This document shows, one piece after another, positions 8,695-15,463 of a DNA stretch of 64,000 bases. Position 1 is the first letter of the stretch. Each line of letters opens with the position of its first letter. The position numbers and the translations under genes are program-made. Source of the DNA: Alphaproteobacteria bacterium (GTDB lineage: Bacteria > Pseudomonadota > Alphaproteobacteria > Micavibrionales > Micavibrionaceae); NCBI GenBank assembly GCA_020445145.1, contig JAGRHC010000001.1, positions 156,313 to 220,312 on the forward strand. Reading direction: 5' to 3'. The notes beneath the pieces are model-generated. The model made no database searches, had not been told where the DNA came from, and saw only the letters and a list, made by a program, of their open reading frames with translations.

Positions 8695-8780
8695 ACCACA
8701 AAGGCACGAAGAACACGAAGATTCACAAAGTTTTTTCATTAATTCTTTGTGATTCTTTGTGCGCTTGGTGACTTCGTGGT
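8695..8780. repeat. palindromic intergenic repeat (REP/MITE-like)
   Basis: The left arm (8695-8730) starts ACCACAAAGGCACGAAG and the right arm (8744-8780) ends GTGACTTCGTGGT; the arms are about 36 bases with roughly eight mismatches around a short AT-rich centre. The CACAAAG/CACGAAG tandem motif is a type scattered as intergenic repeats in many genomes. It fills the divergent gap between the fused E1 gene and glutaryl-CoA dehydrogenase, so it may carry promoter signals or form a cruciform. Confidence 0.7.
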
Positions 8781-8832
8781 GAGAATCTGCTTTGTTTATA
8801 TTGTAATAATTTTATTTCAGGAAAATCGTAGA

Positions 8833-10014
8833 ATGGCTCAAAATTCCTTCCACTGGGACGACCCTCTTCTCCTTGAGCAGCAACTCAGCGAAGAGGAGCG
8901 CATGATCCGCGATACGGCGCGCAGTTTTGCGCAGGATGTTCTGGCCCCGCGCGTTCAGGAAGCTTTCCGGGAGGACAAGTTCGAGCCGTCGGTCATGCGC
9001 GAAATGGGGAATTACGGATTGCTTGGCGCGACGCTGCCGGAGCAGTTTGGCTGCGCGCAGGCGAGCTATGTTTCTTACGGCCTGATTGCGCGCGAGATAG
9101 AGCGTGTGGATTCCGGGTATCGCTCGGCGATGTCGGTGCAATCTTCGCTCGTGATGTATCCGATCTATGCGTTCGGGACAGAAGAGCAGAAGCAAAAATA
9201 TCTGCCGGGGCTGGCGAAAGGCGAACTGATCGGCTGTTTCGGCTTGACGGAGCCGGATGCGGGGTCCGATCCGTCGGGGATGAAAAGCCATGCGGTAAAG
9301 GTTGATGGCGGCTACGTGCTGAACGGGTCAAAAATGTGGATCAGTAATTCGCCGGTGGCGGATGTGTTTGTGGTCTGGGTGGTGTCCAAGGCGCACGCGG
9401 AGAAGGTGAAAGGCTTTATCCTTGAGAAAGGTATGAAGGGACTCTCCGCCCCGGCGATTGGCGGCAAGCTCTCGCTCCGCGCCTCGGTGACGGGCGAGAT
9501 TGCGATGAACGATGTGTTTGTGCCGGATGAGAATTTGCTTCCGAACGCGGAAGGCATGCGCGGACCGTTTGAGTGCCTGAACCGGGCGCGGTACGGGATT
9601 GCCTGGGGCGTGATGGGCGCGGCAGAATTTTGCTGGATGGCCGCGCGTAGCTATACGCTGGAACGGCACCAGTTCGGTCGACCTCTTGCCGCAACGCAGC
9701 TTATTCAGAAGAAGCTCGCCGATATGCAAACGGAGATCACGCTCGGTCTACAGGGCGCCTTGCGCGTGGGGCAACTGATGGATAAAAGCATGGCGGCGCC
9801 GGAGATGATCTCGCTGATCAAGCGCAATAATTGCGGCAAGGCGCTGGAGATCGCACGGACGGCGCGGGATATGCATGGCGGGAACGGGATTACCGAGGAG
9901 TATGGCGTGATGCGGCATATGTGTAACCTCGAAGCCGTAAATACCTATGAGGGAACGCACGATATTCACGCCCTGATTTTGGGCCGGGCACAGACGGGGC
10001 TGGCGGCGTTTTAA
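8833..10014 (+). CDS. gcdH: glutaryl-CoA dehydrogenase
   Basis: A 393-residue acyl-CoA dehydrogenase. It converts glutaryl-CoA to crotonyl-CoA plus CO2 with FAD, late in lysine/tryptophan catabolism. Visible signatures are the FAD-binding [49 protein letters not shown], and the C-terminal [20 protein letters not shown] with the catalytic Glu. The [11 protein letters not shown] ending separates this subfamily from ordinary short-chain enzymes. The start at 8833 (MAQNSF) matches the family length near 395; an upstream in-frame start at 8749 would encode a hydrophobic leader from the palindromic repeat. It stands alone, with an ALDH7-type dehydrogenase for the same general pathway 43 kb away. 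Confidence 0.92.
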   Translation: MAQNSFHWDDPLLLEQQLSEEERMIRDTARSFAQDVLAPRVQEAFREDKFEPSVMREMGNYGLLGATLPEQFGCAQASYVSYGLIAREIERVDSGYRSAMSVQSSLVMYPIYAFGTEEQKQKYLPGLAKGELIGCFGLTEPDAGSDPSGMKSHAVKVDGGYVLNGSKMWISNSPVADVFVVWVVSKAHAEKVKGFILEKGMKGLSAPAIGGKLSLRASVTGEIAMNDVFVPDENLLPNAEGMRGPFECLNRARYGIAWGVMGAAEFCWMAARSYTLERHQFGRPLAATQLIQKKLADMQTEITLGLQGALRVGQLMDKSMAAPEMISLIKRNNCGKALEIARTARDMHGGNGITEEYGVMRHMCNLEAVNTYEGTHDIHALILGRAQTGLAAF

Positions 10015-10071
10015 ATGAAGCCTTGCTTTTTTGTGCGGGCCGGACTAGATAATCGGAATATCATTTCTCAA

Positions 10072-10146
10072 GCGGGAATAGCTCAGTGGTAGAGCATCAG
10101 CTTCCCAAGCTGAGGGCCGCGGGTTCGATCCCCGTTTCCCGCTCCA
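10072..10146 (+). tRNA. tRNA-Gly (anticodon CCC)
   Basis: A complete cloverleaf: acceptor GCGGGAA pairing with TTCCCGC, D-arm with GCTCAGTGGTAGAGC, anticodon stem TCAGC/GCTGA enclosing loop TTCCCAA (anticodon CCC), T-arm with GGGTTCGATCCCC, discriminator T and an encoded CCA. It lies 57 bases after gcdH and marks the start of an AT-rich accessory stretch. Confidence 0.97.
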
Positions 10147-10195
10147 AGTTTTCCAGTTGTATTGGTTTTATTTTGATCTATTCGTGGATCTTTTA

Positions 10196-10618
10196 TTACT
10201 GCTTTGCCAATGGCACGCTTTTTACTATGGCAAGAAAGATAATTAGAATGCTCAAAATAAGAGCTATGAGGACAAAAATACCTGAGCTCATATAATCTGG
10301 AAGCTGACCAGAAAGATAATGAGCAAGAGCAATTCCACCCATGGTCAAAACAAAAGTTAAACACATGAGACTGAATGCAATATAGGGAAGCCAAAAAAGG
10401 CTTTTAAGCAAAGAACTAATTTTAAATGAAAAGTGTCTGTTTATCAGCCATAAGCTAAACGGGATATATAAACCAAAATAACAAAAACCATACAAAGTAG
10501 GCAAAAGTCCAGATAGAAGATCAAAAGATTTTAAAACGAAAAACAATGCCGCAGGTAAAACACCATAAATTAAAGGGTACTGAATTCCTCGTACTCCCGA
10601 TAAGAACTTCAAACTCAT
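10196..10618 (-). CDS. small multi-pass membrane protein, unknown
   Basis: A 140-residue protein with four predicted membrane segments (about residues 14-31, 38-57, 70-95 and 110-133) and short loops. No family signature was recognised. A GGGGATGGA ribosome site precedes the ATG. It is strongly AT-rich compared with the flanking metabolic genes and converges on tRNA-Gly, both consistent with acquired DNA. The 154 bases upstream are AT-rich and featureless. Confidence 0.6.
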   Translation of the reverse strand: MSLKFLSGVRGIQYPLIYGVLPAALFFVLKSFDLLSGLLPTLYGFCYFGLYIPFSLWLINRHFSFKISSLLKSLFWLPYIAFSLMCLTFVLTMGGIALAHYLSGQLPDYMSSGIFVLIALILSILIIFLAIVKSVPLAKQ

Positions 10619-10772
10619 TCCATCCCCATTATAAAATAATTAGATAATTAATCGCACTTTATACTAATAAAAAGACACGGATCACCTGTCAAAAAATTAT
10701 CGTCTCTTATTGAATGTTTTTTAAATCACATTAAAGACCAGAAACGGAAACAGAATTTTACTGATCCGCAAG

Positions 10773-11903
10773 TTACTGCTTTTCTCCTGATAAACCGGGC
10801 GCATCCAAACCCCGGCCGCCGCCCAGCATTTTTCCTTTGTAGCACATTGGCGGGGCGTGGGGGGCGATTGGTTGTCCTCCTCCGGCGGCATGGTTTTTCG
10901 TGCTGGCGGCGAAGGTGTTGTTCAAGACTGGCCTGAGTTGCCTGACCAAAGCCGGAAAATCTTCGCGTAATATCTCGATGACTTCTTTGCTGACATATTG
11001 GTCGGTTTGAATGGACATGGCTTTTGCGCCTTGACGGTCCACGACGTAGGCACCGTAGCGTTGCATGGCTTGCCCTACTTTTTGGCCGTAGGACGACAGG
11101 CCCTGCGTGGTGATGTCGGCGTCCGGGGGAATGGCGAAAAGCTGGCCGTAGGGAATGGCGCCCCAGTTGAGGAACGAAAATCTGTCCTTGCAGCTTGCGG
11201 GCCAGACGATGTCTTGAGAAAGCTGGAAGGAGCTGAGGTCTAGCGCTATGGCGTGATTGATTGATCCGGCCTCTTCCAATTCCCATTTGCGGATCAGGCC
11301 GCCGGCATTATCGCCACCAAAGGCCCGCGTCCCAATCGAGAGAACACATTTTTTCCCTGTTGTGTCATAGCTCGCAACGCCGGTTTCCAGCAGGCTGGAC
11401 TTTCGGCTTAGTTCGGCGGTGTAGGCGCCGGATATGCCCTCGAAGACAATGAACTGATCGGTGCGGTAGCCGCTCGGATCGATGACAACGACGTTTTTGT
11501 CGGGACCGGACTCCCCGATGATCCCGGCCGGAGCCAGGATTTCCAAGACACCTTTCTCTCCGCCGTTTAAGGACTGCACCTCCATTTTTTGCAGTGGGTC
11601 GCCGGGGGTGGCCTGATGCATGGCGATGCCGGGATAGACCCAGAATTTAGAGACTTTTTGCAATGAGCGGGTCATGGGGTGGGTTGGCGCGCCGAACTGC
11701 GCACCGGTGCCGATCGGGGTGTTCCATGCAGAGGTCCAGTCAAACGGCCAGAGCCATGGTTGGCGCGTGCCCTCGGGGCAGATGTTTTCCGGCTTGGCGG
11801 AGCGCTCCTTGTCTGTTGCTGCCGGCGCTGTCGTTGCGTTGGTTGCCACAAGGATGGATAGAGCCAAGATTAAATATGCTGCGCTTTTTATTCGGTTTTT
11901 CAT
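10773..11903 (-). CDS. secreted protein of unknown function
   Basis: A 376-residue exported protein: signal peptide of about 28 residues (MKNRIKSAAYLILALSILV... ending TAPAA) and a soluble domain. The mature part starts PWLWPFDWTSAWNTPIGTGAQF, with conserved-looking motifs HPMTRSL, GGLIRKWELEEAGSINHAIALDL, FSFLNWGAIPYGQLFAIPPDAD and RYGAYVVDRQGA. This arrangement (WNTPIG, a central HAI block, GAYVVD) occurs in uncharacterised secreted proteins of several phyla, sometimes annotated as polysaccharide-active, but I cannot assign a reaction. The C-terminal ~40 residues are low-complexity, Gly/Pro-rich. Next to the start lies the IS1-family insertion, whose left end is 92 bases upstream and may separate this gene from its former control region. 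Confidence 0.6.
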   Translation of the reverse strand: MKNRIKSAAYLILALSILVATNATTAPAATDKERSAKPENICPEGTRQPWLWPFDWTSAWNTPIGTGAQFGAPTHPMTRSLQKVSKFWVYPGIAMHQATPGDPLQKMEVQSLNGGEKGVLEILAPAGIIGESGPDKNVVVIDPSGYRTDQFIVFEGISGAYTAELSRKSSLLETGVASYDTTGKKCVLSIGTRAFGGDNAGGLIRKWELEEAGSINHAIALDLSSFQLSQDIVWPASCKDRFSFLNWGAIPYGQLFAIPPDADITTQGLSSYGQKVGQAMQRYGAYVVDRQGAKAMSIQTDQYVSKEVIEILREDFPALVRQLRPVLNNTFAASTKNHAAGGGQPIAPHAPPMCYKGKMLGGGRGLDAPGLSGEKQ

Positions 11904-11994
11904 TGTGCAGCTCCGGCCCCCTGCTCTCGCATTGGAATGTTCTTTTTCATGGGTACATGCCTTGCTTGCGCGATGTCAAGATTATTGAAATTTG

Positions 11995-12017
11995 GGTAGT
12001 GTCTCAGTTTGAATATG
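11995..12017 (+). repeat. left terminal inverted repeat of the IS1-family element
   Basis: It begins GGTAGTGTCTCAGTTTG and is an exact 23-base match to the reverse complement of 14124-14146; identity stops at base 24. The preceding 8 bases GAAATTTG are the target-site copy. Confidence 0.93.
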
Positions 12018-12123
12018 TTAATATTGGGTAATCATTAATAAAAGGTTAAAAATCCTTGACTTTTCAGGCGCTTTATGATTAACCCTAGGAGAATCCAGCT
12101 TTTTGTAGTACACTATATATAAC

Positions 12124-12142
12124 TTGCCATGGGGCAATTTTT
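12124..12142 (+). terminator. short intrinsic terminator inside the left end of the element
   Basis: TTGCC and GGCAA pair around ATGG and are followed by five T. The stem is only 5 bp, so efficiency is uncertain. The position, just before the passenger promoter, would stop readthrough from outside into the passenger genes, as seen in several insertion sequences. Confidence 0.5.
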
Positions 12143-12147
12143 ACCCC

Positions 12148-12186
12148 TTGTCAAGAAAAACGTATGGGATACAATTATTCCGTACG
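12148..12186 (+). promoter_or_regulatory. passenger promoter with overlapping inverted-repeat operator
   Basis: TTGTCA (12148-12153) and TACAAT (12170-12175) are separated by 16 bases, a good sigma-70-type match. An imperfect inverted repeat CGTATGG (12161-12167) / CCGTACG (12180-12186), 6 of 7 bases, brackets the -10 box and could be an operator. The first passenger ATG is 33 bases after the -10 box, behind AAGGAG. Confidence 0.6.
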
Positions 12187-12208
12187 ATGTTTGTACAAGG
12201 AGTGAACC

Positions 12209-12427
12209 ATGCCGATAGGGCCAAAAGGACAGAAAAGACCGGCAGACACAGTCGGTTGTGCTATATCTGTAGCCCGAATCGCTGTGGGTGAAATTGAGGA
12301 TACAATAAAAGAGCCTACAGGGAAAAAAAATAGCGGTAAGGCTGGAGCAAAAGCAAGGGCTGAGGCGTTAACGAAAGAACAACGTTCTGCTATAGCTAAA
12401 AAAGCAGCAGAAAGTAGATGGAGATAA
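12209..12427 (+). CDS. small basic KGG-type protein (passenger 1)
   Basis: A 72-residue basic protein. It opens MPIGPKGQKRPADTVGCAIS and ends GKAGAKARAEALTKEQRSAIAKKAAESRWR, the Lys/Ala/Gly C-terminal helix seen in small KGG/histone H1-like or RNA-binding proteins that often accompany mobile DNA. It may bind nucleic acid non-specifically or regulate its own promoter, which carries an inverted repeat. AAGGAG sits 8 bases before the ATG. The gene lies between IS ends and is followed after 4 bases by another small gene whose ribosome site overlaps its 3' end, so the two form an operon. Confidence 0.7.
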   Translation: MPIGPKGQKRPADTVGCAISVARIAVGEIEDTIKEPTGKKNSGKAGAKARAEALTKEQRSAIAKKAAESRWR

Positions 12428-12431
12428 GATA

Positions 12432-12620
12432 ATGGGCGAACAACTAGAATTAGCTAAAAAGCGCCTTTTTGATAGCGATTCATTAAATACAGGTAACATT
12501 AAATTGTTTCCTGGGACTGACCGCGACACAACTCCGGAACAAATAGCCGAAGAGATCAATAAGGCCATTTCACAAATTGAAGCTGGTGATTCCGAAATAG
12601 TAGACAGCTTTGAAGAATAA
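12432..12620 (+). CDS. small acidic protein (passenger 2)
   Basis: A 62-residue acidic protein (opens MGEQLELAKKRLFDSDSL, ends GDSEIVDSFEE) with two probable helices around an FPGTDRDTTPEQIAEEI segment. No family was recognised. It lies 4 bases after the basic KGG-type gene, an arrangement (small basic plus small acidic protein) reminiscent of paired toxin-antitoxin or DNA-binding/antagonist modules; this is inference only. A strong terminator follows 6 bases after its stop, closing the two-gene unit. Confidence 0.55.
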   Translation: MGEQLELAKKRLFDSDSLNTGNIKLFPGTDRDTTPEQIAEEINKAISQIEAGDSEIVDSFEE

Positions 12621-12626
12621 GTGCAA

Positions 12627-12660
12627 AATCCGGTTATATTTTAAATAACCGGATTTTTAT
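12627..12660 (+). terminator. intrinsic terminator directly before passenger 3
   Basis: Perfect 11-bp stem (12627-12637 with 12645-12655, AATCCGGTTAT/ATAACCGGATT), 7-base AT loop, then TTTATT. The next gene's ATG begins at 12662, so the hairpin occupies the whole leader of that gene and includes any possible ribosome-binding GGA in its 3' arm. Confidence 0.8.
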
Positions 12661-12661
12661 T

Positions 12662-13234
12662 ATGAGCTATAAAGACTTCTATGATCATTGCCAGACATTA
12701 ACACCTAAAGTTCGCCGCAATGATCTTATGGCCAAAGCCCTTGAAATAAATGGCATTCCCAAAATACAGACCAGAAAAACAGATTTGAACACAAAGGTGT
12801 GTCGCGGGTTTTATCTTTCGGCGAGAAATATAGAACATCCCTTTGTTAAACAGCATGGCTGTCATTTGATTGTTCTTCCCAGAGAAGGCCTTAATGTTTG
12901 TGAAGAGCGGTTTGTATGGGTTAAAGAGCTTATGCATGTATTTGATGACCCCAAAGAAGCCACAGACACGGGAGAGAATTTTGAAAGGGTTCTTAACGAG
13001 CTACAACCCGGCGCGATGGAAAGATCATTGCAAACCATGTCCGAAATTCGCAGTTTCTGGATGGCGCTCGCCGCTTTATGTCCGGAAAGCGCTCGCATTC
13101 AATTTGAAAAGGATAGAAGCGCTGGGCACGTTAACGATTATGGGATCGCCCTGAAGCTTAGAATACCAAAACAATATGTTCCTCTTCTTTTTGGTGATCG
13201 GTTTATCAATATAAGAAACCAGCTTTTAAAATGA
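12662..13234 (+). CDS. passenger 3: possible degenerate ImmA/IrrE-like protein
   Basis: A 190-residue protein. The segment ERFVWVKELMHVFDDPKEATDTGENFE resembles the HExxH active-site helix of ImmA/IrrE (COG2856) metallopeptidases, but the first zinc His is Lys (KELMH), so peptidase activity is doubtful. The C-terminal part (SFWMALAALCPESAR, ALKLRIPKQYVPLLFGDRF) looks like a compact helical domain, with a QYVPLLF-type motif I have a weak memory of from alphaproteobacterial hypotheticals. ImmA/IrrE proteins often regulate mobile elements by cleaving repressors; a role in control of this element is an inference. There is no ribosome site: an intrinsic terminator ends one base before the ATG. Confidence 0.55.
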   Translation: MSYKDFYDHCQTLTPKVRRNDLMAKALEINGIPKIQTRKTDLNTKVCRGFYLSARNIEHPFVKQHGCHLIVLPREGLNVCEERFVWVKELMHVFDDPKEATDTGENFERVLNELQPGAMERSLQTMSEIRSFWMALAALCPESARIQFEKDRSAGHVNDYGIALKLRIPKQYVPLLFGDRFINIRNQLLK

Positions 13235-13279
13235 AAAAAATGCTTGCTATTTAGATTCATCCCATTTATATAATGGGTT

Positions 13280-14137
13280 ATGAACAAGCTGCCTATTGAA
13301 AAACGAGTCCAAATTTTGCACATGCTTTGTGAAGGTTCATCAATGCGGGCCATTTCACGCGTTGTGGGTGTATCCATTAATACAGTTGCCAAATTACTGG
13401 CAGACGCAGGAGAAGCCTGTGAGACATATCACAATGACAATGTGCGCAATGTTAAAGCTGAGCGCGTCCAGTGTGATGAAATCTGGTCCTTCTGCTATTC
13501 AAAACAAAAGAACGTTCCTACAGGCAAAGAAGGCGAGGCCGGAGACGTATGGACATGGACGGCGATAGACAGCGATAGCAAACTGATTATTTCTTGGATG
13601 GCTGGCGGACGAGATGCTGATTCCGCCAATGATTTTATGGGTGATCTGAAAACACGCCTTGCAAACAGGGTTCAGCTCACCACGGACGGGCATAAAGCCT
13701 ATTTGGAAGCGGTGGAAAAAGCTTTTGGTGATGATGTTGACTATGCGCAGCTTGTGAAGCTGTACGGTGAAGCCACAGGAGGTCAGAAACGCTATAGTCC
13801 GGCGCAGTGTGTTGGTGCAAGAAAGATGCGCGTTAACGGCAATCCTGATCCGAAAAACATAAACACGTCTTATGTGGAGCGCCAGAACCTTACAATGCGC
13901 ATGAGCATGAGAAGGTTTACGCGCCTGACCAATGCGTTTTCTAAAAAACTGGAAAATCACTGTCATGCGCTGGCGCTATATTTCGTATGGTACAATTTTG
14001 TTCGTATTCACAAGACATTAAAAATGTCTCCGGCAATGGCGGCGGGTGTTACTGACACATTGTGGAGCATGGAAGACTTGGTTAACATGATTGATGTTTA
14101 TGCGATTAAAAAAGAAAGATTGTCATATTCAAACTGA
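13280..14137 (+). CDS. IS1-family transposase (single ORF)
   Basis: A 285-residue DDE transposase of the single-ORF IS1 type, without the insA/insB frameshift of classical IS1. An N-terminal HTH (KRVQILHMLCEGSSMRAISRVVG, about residues 8-40) precedes the catalytic core: first Asp in VQCDEIWSFCYSKQ, second Asp in LTTDGHKAYLEAVE, and Glu in NTSYVERQNLTMRMSMRRFTR, followed by the KLENHCHALALYFVWYNFVRIHKTL block typical of IS1 InsB-like enzymes. All three catalytic residues are intact, so the enzyme is probably active. The stop lies in the right terminal repeat. Confidence 0.92.
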   Translation: MNKLPIEKRVQILHMLCEGSSMRAISRVVGVSINTVAKLLADAGEACETYHNDNVRNVKAERVQCDEIWSFCYSKQKNVPTGKEGEAGDVWTWTAIDSDSKLIISWMAGGRDADSANDFMGDLKTRLANRVQLTTDGHKAYLEAVEKAFGDDVDYAQLVKLYGEATGGQKRYSPAQCVGARKMRVNGNPDPKNINTSYVERQNLTMRMSMRRFTRLTNAFSKKLENHCHALALYFVWYNFVRIHKTLKMSPAMAAGVTDTLWSMEDLVNMIDVYAIKKERLSYSN

Positions 14138-14146
14138 GACACTACC
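14124..14146 (-). repeat. right terminal inverted repeat of the IS1-family element
   Basis: Exact inverse of 11995-12017, followed by the second target-site copy GAAATTTG. The transposase stop codon (14135-14137) lies within this repeat. Confidence 0.93.
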
Positions 14147-14209
14147 GAAATTTGTTATTTTGTTTGTATTTCTATAGACTTGCGCCACATGAAAACGGGG
14201 ATGGGGTCT

Positions 14210-14572
14210 ATGGCGTTTGAGATCAAGACTGACGAGAATGGGGACAAGTATCTGGAGGATCGGGAGAACGATATTATCTTTCGACGCAATGACGTTACGG
14301 GGCGGACTGATGAATGGATTGAGAGAGGATTTGACTTAATTTGGAAGGGACAAGAATGTAGAGTTTTGGCACATGAAAAAAATATGAGTTCACATCTTGA
14401 ATTGCGTGATTGGGAAGTAGCATTTGATTTCCTCCCCTCTGAACTGGCCTCAAAATCAGAGGAATTAAAAAAAGCACTTATACTGGCATTTAAAATTTAT
14501 GGTTTTGATTATAATCCAGAATTCAGAACTCGTGATGTAAATATTAATTATTCAGGGGGGACCGTTCCATGA
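14210..14572 (+). CDS. array paralog 1, unknown (MAFEIKTD family)
   Basis: A 120-residue protein, the first of three tandem paralogs sharing the N-terminus MAFEIKTDENGDKYLED. The start at 14210 is taken from the paralogs; a TTG 30 bases earlier is in frame. Paralogs 1 and 2 match along their whole length (FRRN.VTGR, W[IE]..GFDLIWKG.ECRV, then FLP.. and FKIYGF). There is no signal peptide or membrane segment, and the family is not recognised. Its stop overlaps the ATG of a micro-ORF (ATGA). It is AT-rich. It begins 63 bases after the right end of the IS1 element, so the element landed just upstream of this operon. Confidence 0.6.
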   Translation: MAFEIKTDENGDKYLEDRENDIIFRRNDVTGRTDEWIERGFDLIWKGQECRVLAHEKNMSSHLELRDWEVAFDFLPSELASKSEELKKALILAFKIYGFDYNPEFRTRDVNINYSGGTVP

Positions 14573-14655
14573 CACAAGATATAAGAGCGCAAGAAGATTT
14601 GCGGCTATCGCCCTATGTGGCGGTAGAGGATTGGAGAGCACAATATGGCGTTTGA
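14569..14655 (+). CDS. 28-residue micro-ORF coupling paralogs 1 and 2
   Basis: The peptide opens MTQDIRAQEDLRLSPYV and ends DWRAQYGV. Its ATG overlaps the stop of paralog 1 by 4 bases (ATGA) and its stop lies 8 bases inside paralog 2, so it bridges the two genes without a gap. A second copy with the same ends, 31 residues, bridges paralogs 2 and 3. GGAG for the next gene lies in its DWRAQ codons. Conservation of length class, start overlap and termini in both copies supports real translation, though they may be preserved simply because the segment was duplicated. Confidence 0.5.
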   Translation: MTQDIRAQEDLRLSPYVAVEDWRAQYGV

Positions 14656-15010
14656 GATAAAGACTGACGAAAACGGCGACAAGTATCTGGAGGATCGGGA
14701 GAATGATATTATCTTTCGGCGCAATGAAGTTACGGGGCGAGCAGATTTGTGGATTGAAATGGGATTTGATTTGATCTGGAAAGGCACAGAATGCCGGGTT
14801 TATGCGCATGAAACCCATCCTTATGGGACAGATATGGAGCAAGACTGGCATGTCGAGTTTGAGTTCCTTCCACAGTCTCTGGTGCCGGAACTTGAGAAAA
14901 TTAAGCTGGCATTTATTGAGGCGTTTAAAATTTATGGCTTTAATTTTAATAATACTGACTTCAAAACACGTGAGGTTAAAGTTTATTACGGGGGGGAAGT
15001 TTTACCATGA
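14645..15010 (+). CDS. array paralog 2, unknown (MAFEIKTD family)
   Basis: A 121-residue protein, nearly identical to paralog 1 over the first ~40 residues and similar to the end (GFDLIWKGTECRVYAHET; FLPQSLVPELEKIKLAF; FKIYGFNFNN). A GGAG ribosome site lies within the overlapping micro-ORF. The nucleotide identity of the leader with paralogs 1 and 3 is high while the later part diverges, indicating duplication followed by diversification of the C-terminal part. Function unknown. Cytoplasmic by absence of export signals. Confidence 0.6.
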   Translation: MAFEIKTDENGDKYLEDRENDIIFRRNEVTGRADLWIEMGFDLIWKGTECRVYAHETHPYGTDMEQDWHVEFEFLPQSLVPELEKIKLAFIEAFKIYGFNFNNTDFKTREVKVYYGGEVLP

Positions 15011-15102
15011 CACAAGACATAAAGGCCCAAGAATCCCTTGTGCAATCGCTCTATGCGGCGGTAAAAAATAAAGAAGATTGGAGAGCACAATATGGCATTT
15101 GA
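15007..15102 (+). CDS. 31-residue micro-ORF coupling paralogs 2 and 3
   Basis: The peptide opens MTQDIKAQESLVQSLYAAV and ends DWRAQYGI. It shares start overlap (ATGA with the paralog 2 stop), termini and position with the first micro-ORF but has three extra codons in the middle and several substitutions that keep the frame open. Its stop lies inside paralog 3. Confidence 0.5.
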   Translation: MTQDIKAQESLVQSLYAAVKNKEDWRAQYGI

Positions 15103-15463
15103 GATCAAGACTGACGAGAATGGTGACAAGTATCTGGAGGATGTAGATACAAACATAATCTTTCGGGTTAACAAAACCAGACTCCGGGGAAGAGGTGCGC
15201 CGGATATATTTGACATTGTAACGCTTGACGGCATAATTGAACTAGATGCATTTTCAGATTTAATTCAAAATGATGATGGAAGCTCTGAAGTCATTTGGCA
15301 TGTTGATCGGCTTTTTGTGCCAGCAAAGCTTTTGATTACAAACGAGGAGGCTTTTTCGATCGTTGCGAATGCATTAAAAGCTTATAAATTTAACTTTAAC
15401 GACAGGTTCTCTGTTAAAGAAATATTTCCTAACAGCCAGAATTATGATAATTACATATTATGA
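15092..15463 (+). CDS. array paralog 3, diverged (MAFEIKTD leader)
   Basis: A 123-residue protein. It has the same leader (MAFEIKTDENGDKYLED) as the other two, then an unrelated-looking body (TRLRGRGAPDIFDIVTLDG; EVIWHVDRLFVPAKLL) ending with a distantly matching YKFNFNDRF where the others have YGFNFN. Its stop overlaps the ATG of the 751-residue gene by 4 bases. The pattern, a fixed leader with variable bodies ahead of a large gene, suggests a set of partner or immunity-like proteins, but no function is established. Confidence 0.55.
   Translation: MAFEIKTDENGDKYLEDVDTNIIFRVNKTRLRGRGAPDIFDIVTLDGIIELDAFSDLIQNDDGSSEVIWHVDRLFVPAKLLITNEEAFSIVANALKAYKFNFNDRFSVKEIFPNSQNYDNYIL

Larger units (their letters stand above)
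11995..14146 (+). mobile_element. IS1-family element with three passenger genes
   Basis: A 2152-bp element bounded by perfect 23-bp inverted repeats (11995-12017 and 14124-14146, starting GGTAGTGTCTCAG) and flanked by the 8-bp direct repeat GAAATTTG (11987-11994 and 14147-14154). The 8-bp duplication suits the IS1 family. The transposase (13280-14137) ends inside the right repeat. Classical IS1 elements are only 0.7-1.2 kb; the extra 1.2 kb holds a promoter, a KGG-type small basic protein, a small acidic protein and a 190-residue protein. The intact ends and exact target duplication show a recent, complete insertion. Confidence 0.93.

Noticed and set aside
8695..8726. Longer start for the fused E1 protein inside the palindrome.
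   Set aside because: The extra residues come from repeat DNA; the 8684 start gives the usual N-terminus.
14569..15102. The repeated spacers at 14.6 and 15.0 kb as a CRISPR-like array.
   Set aside because: Only two long copies exist, each coding and joined to genes; no short regularly spaced repeats.
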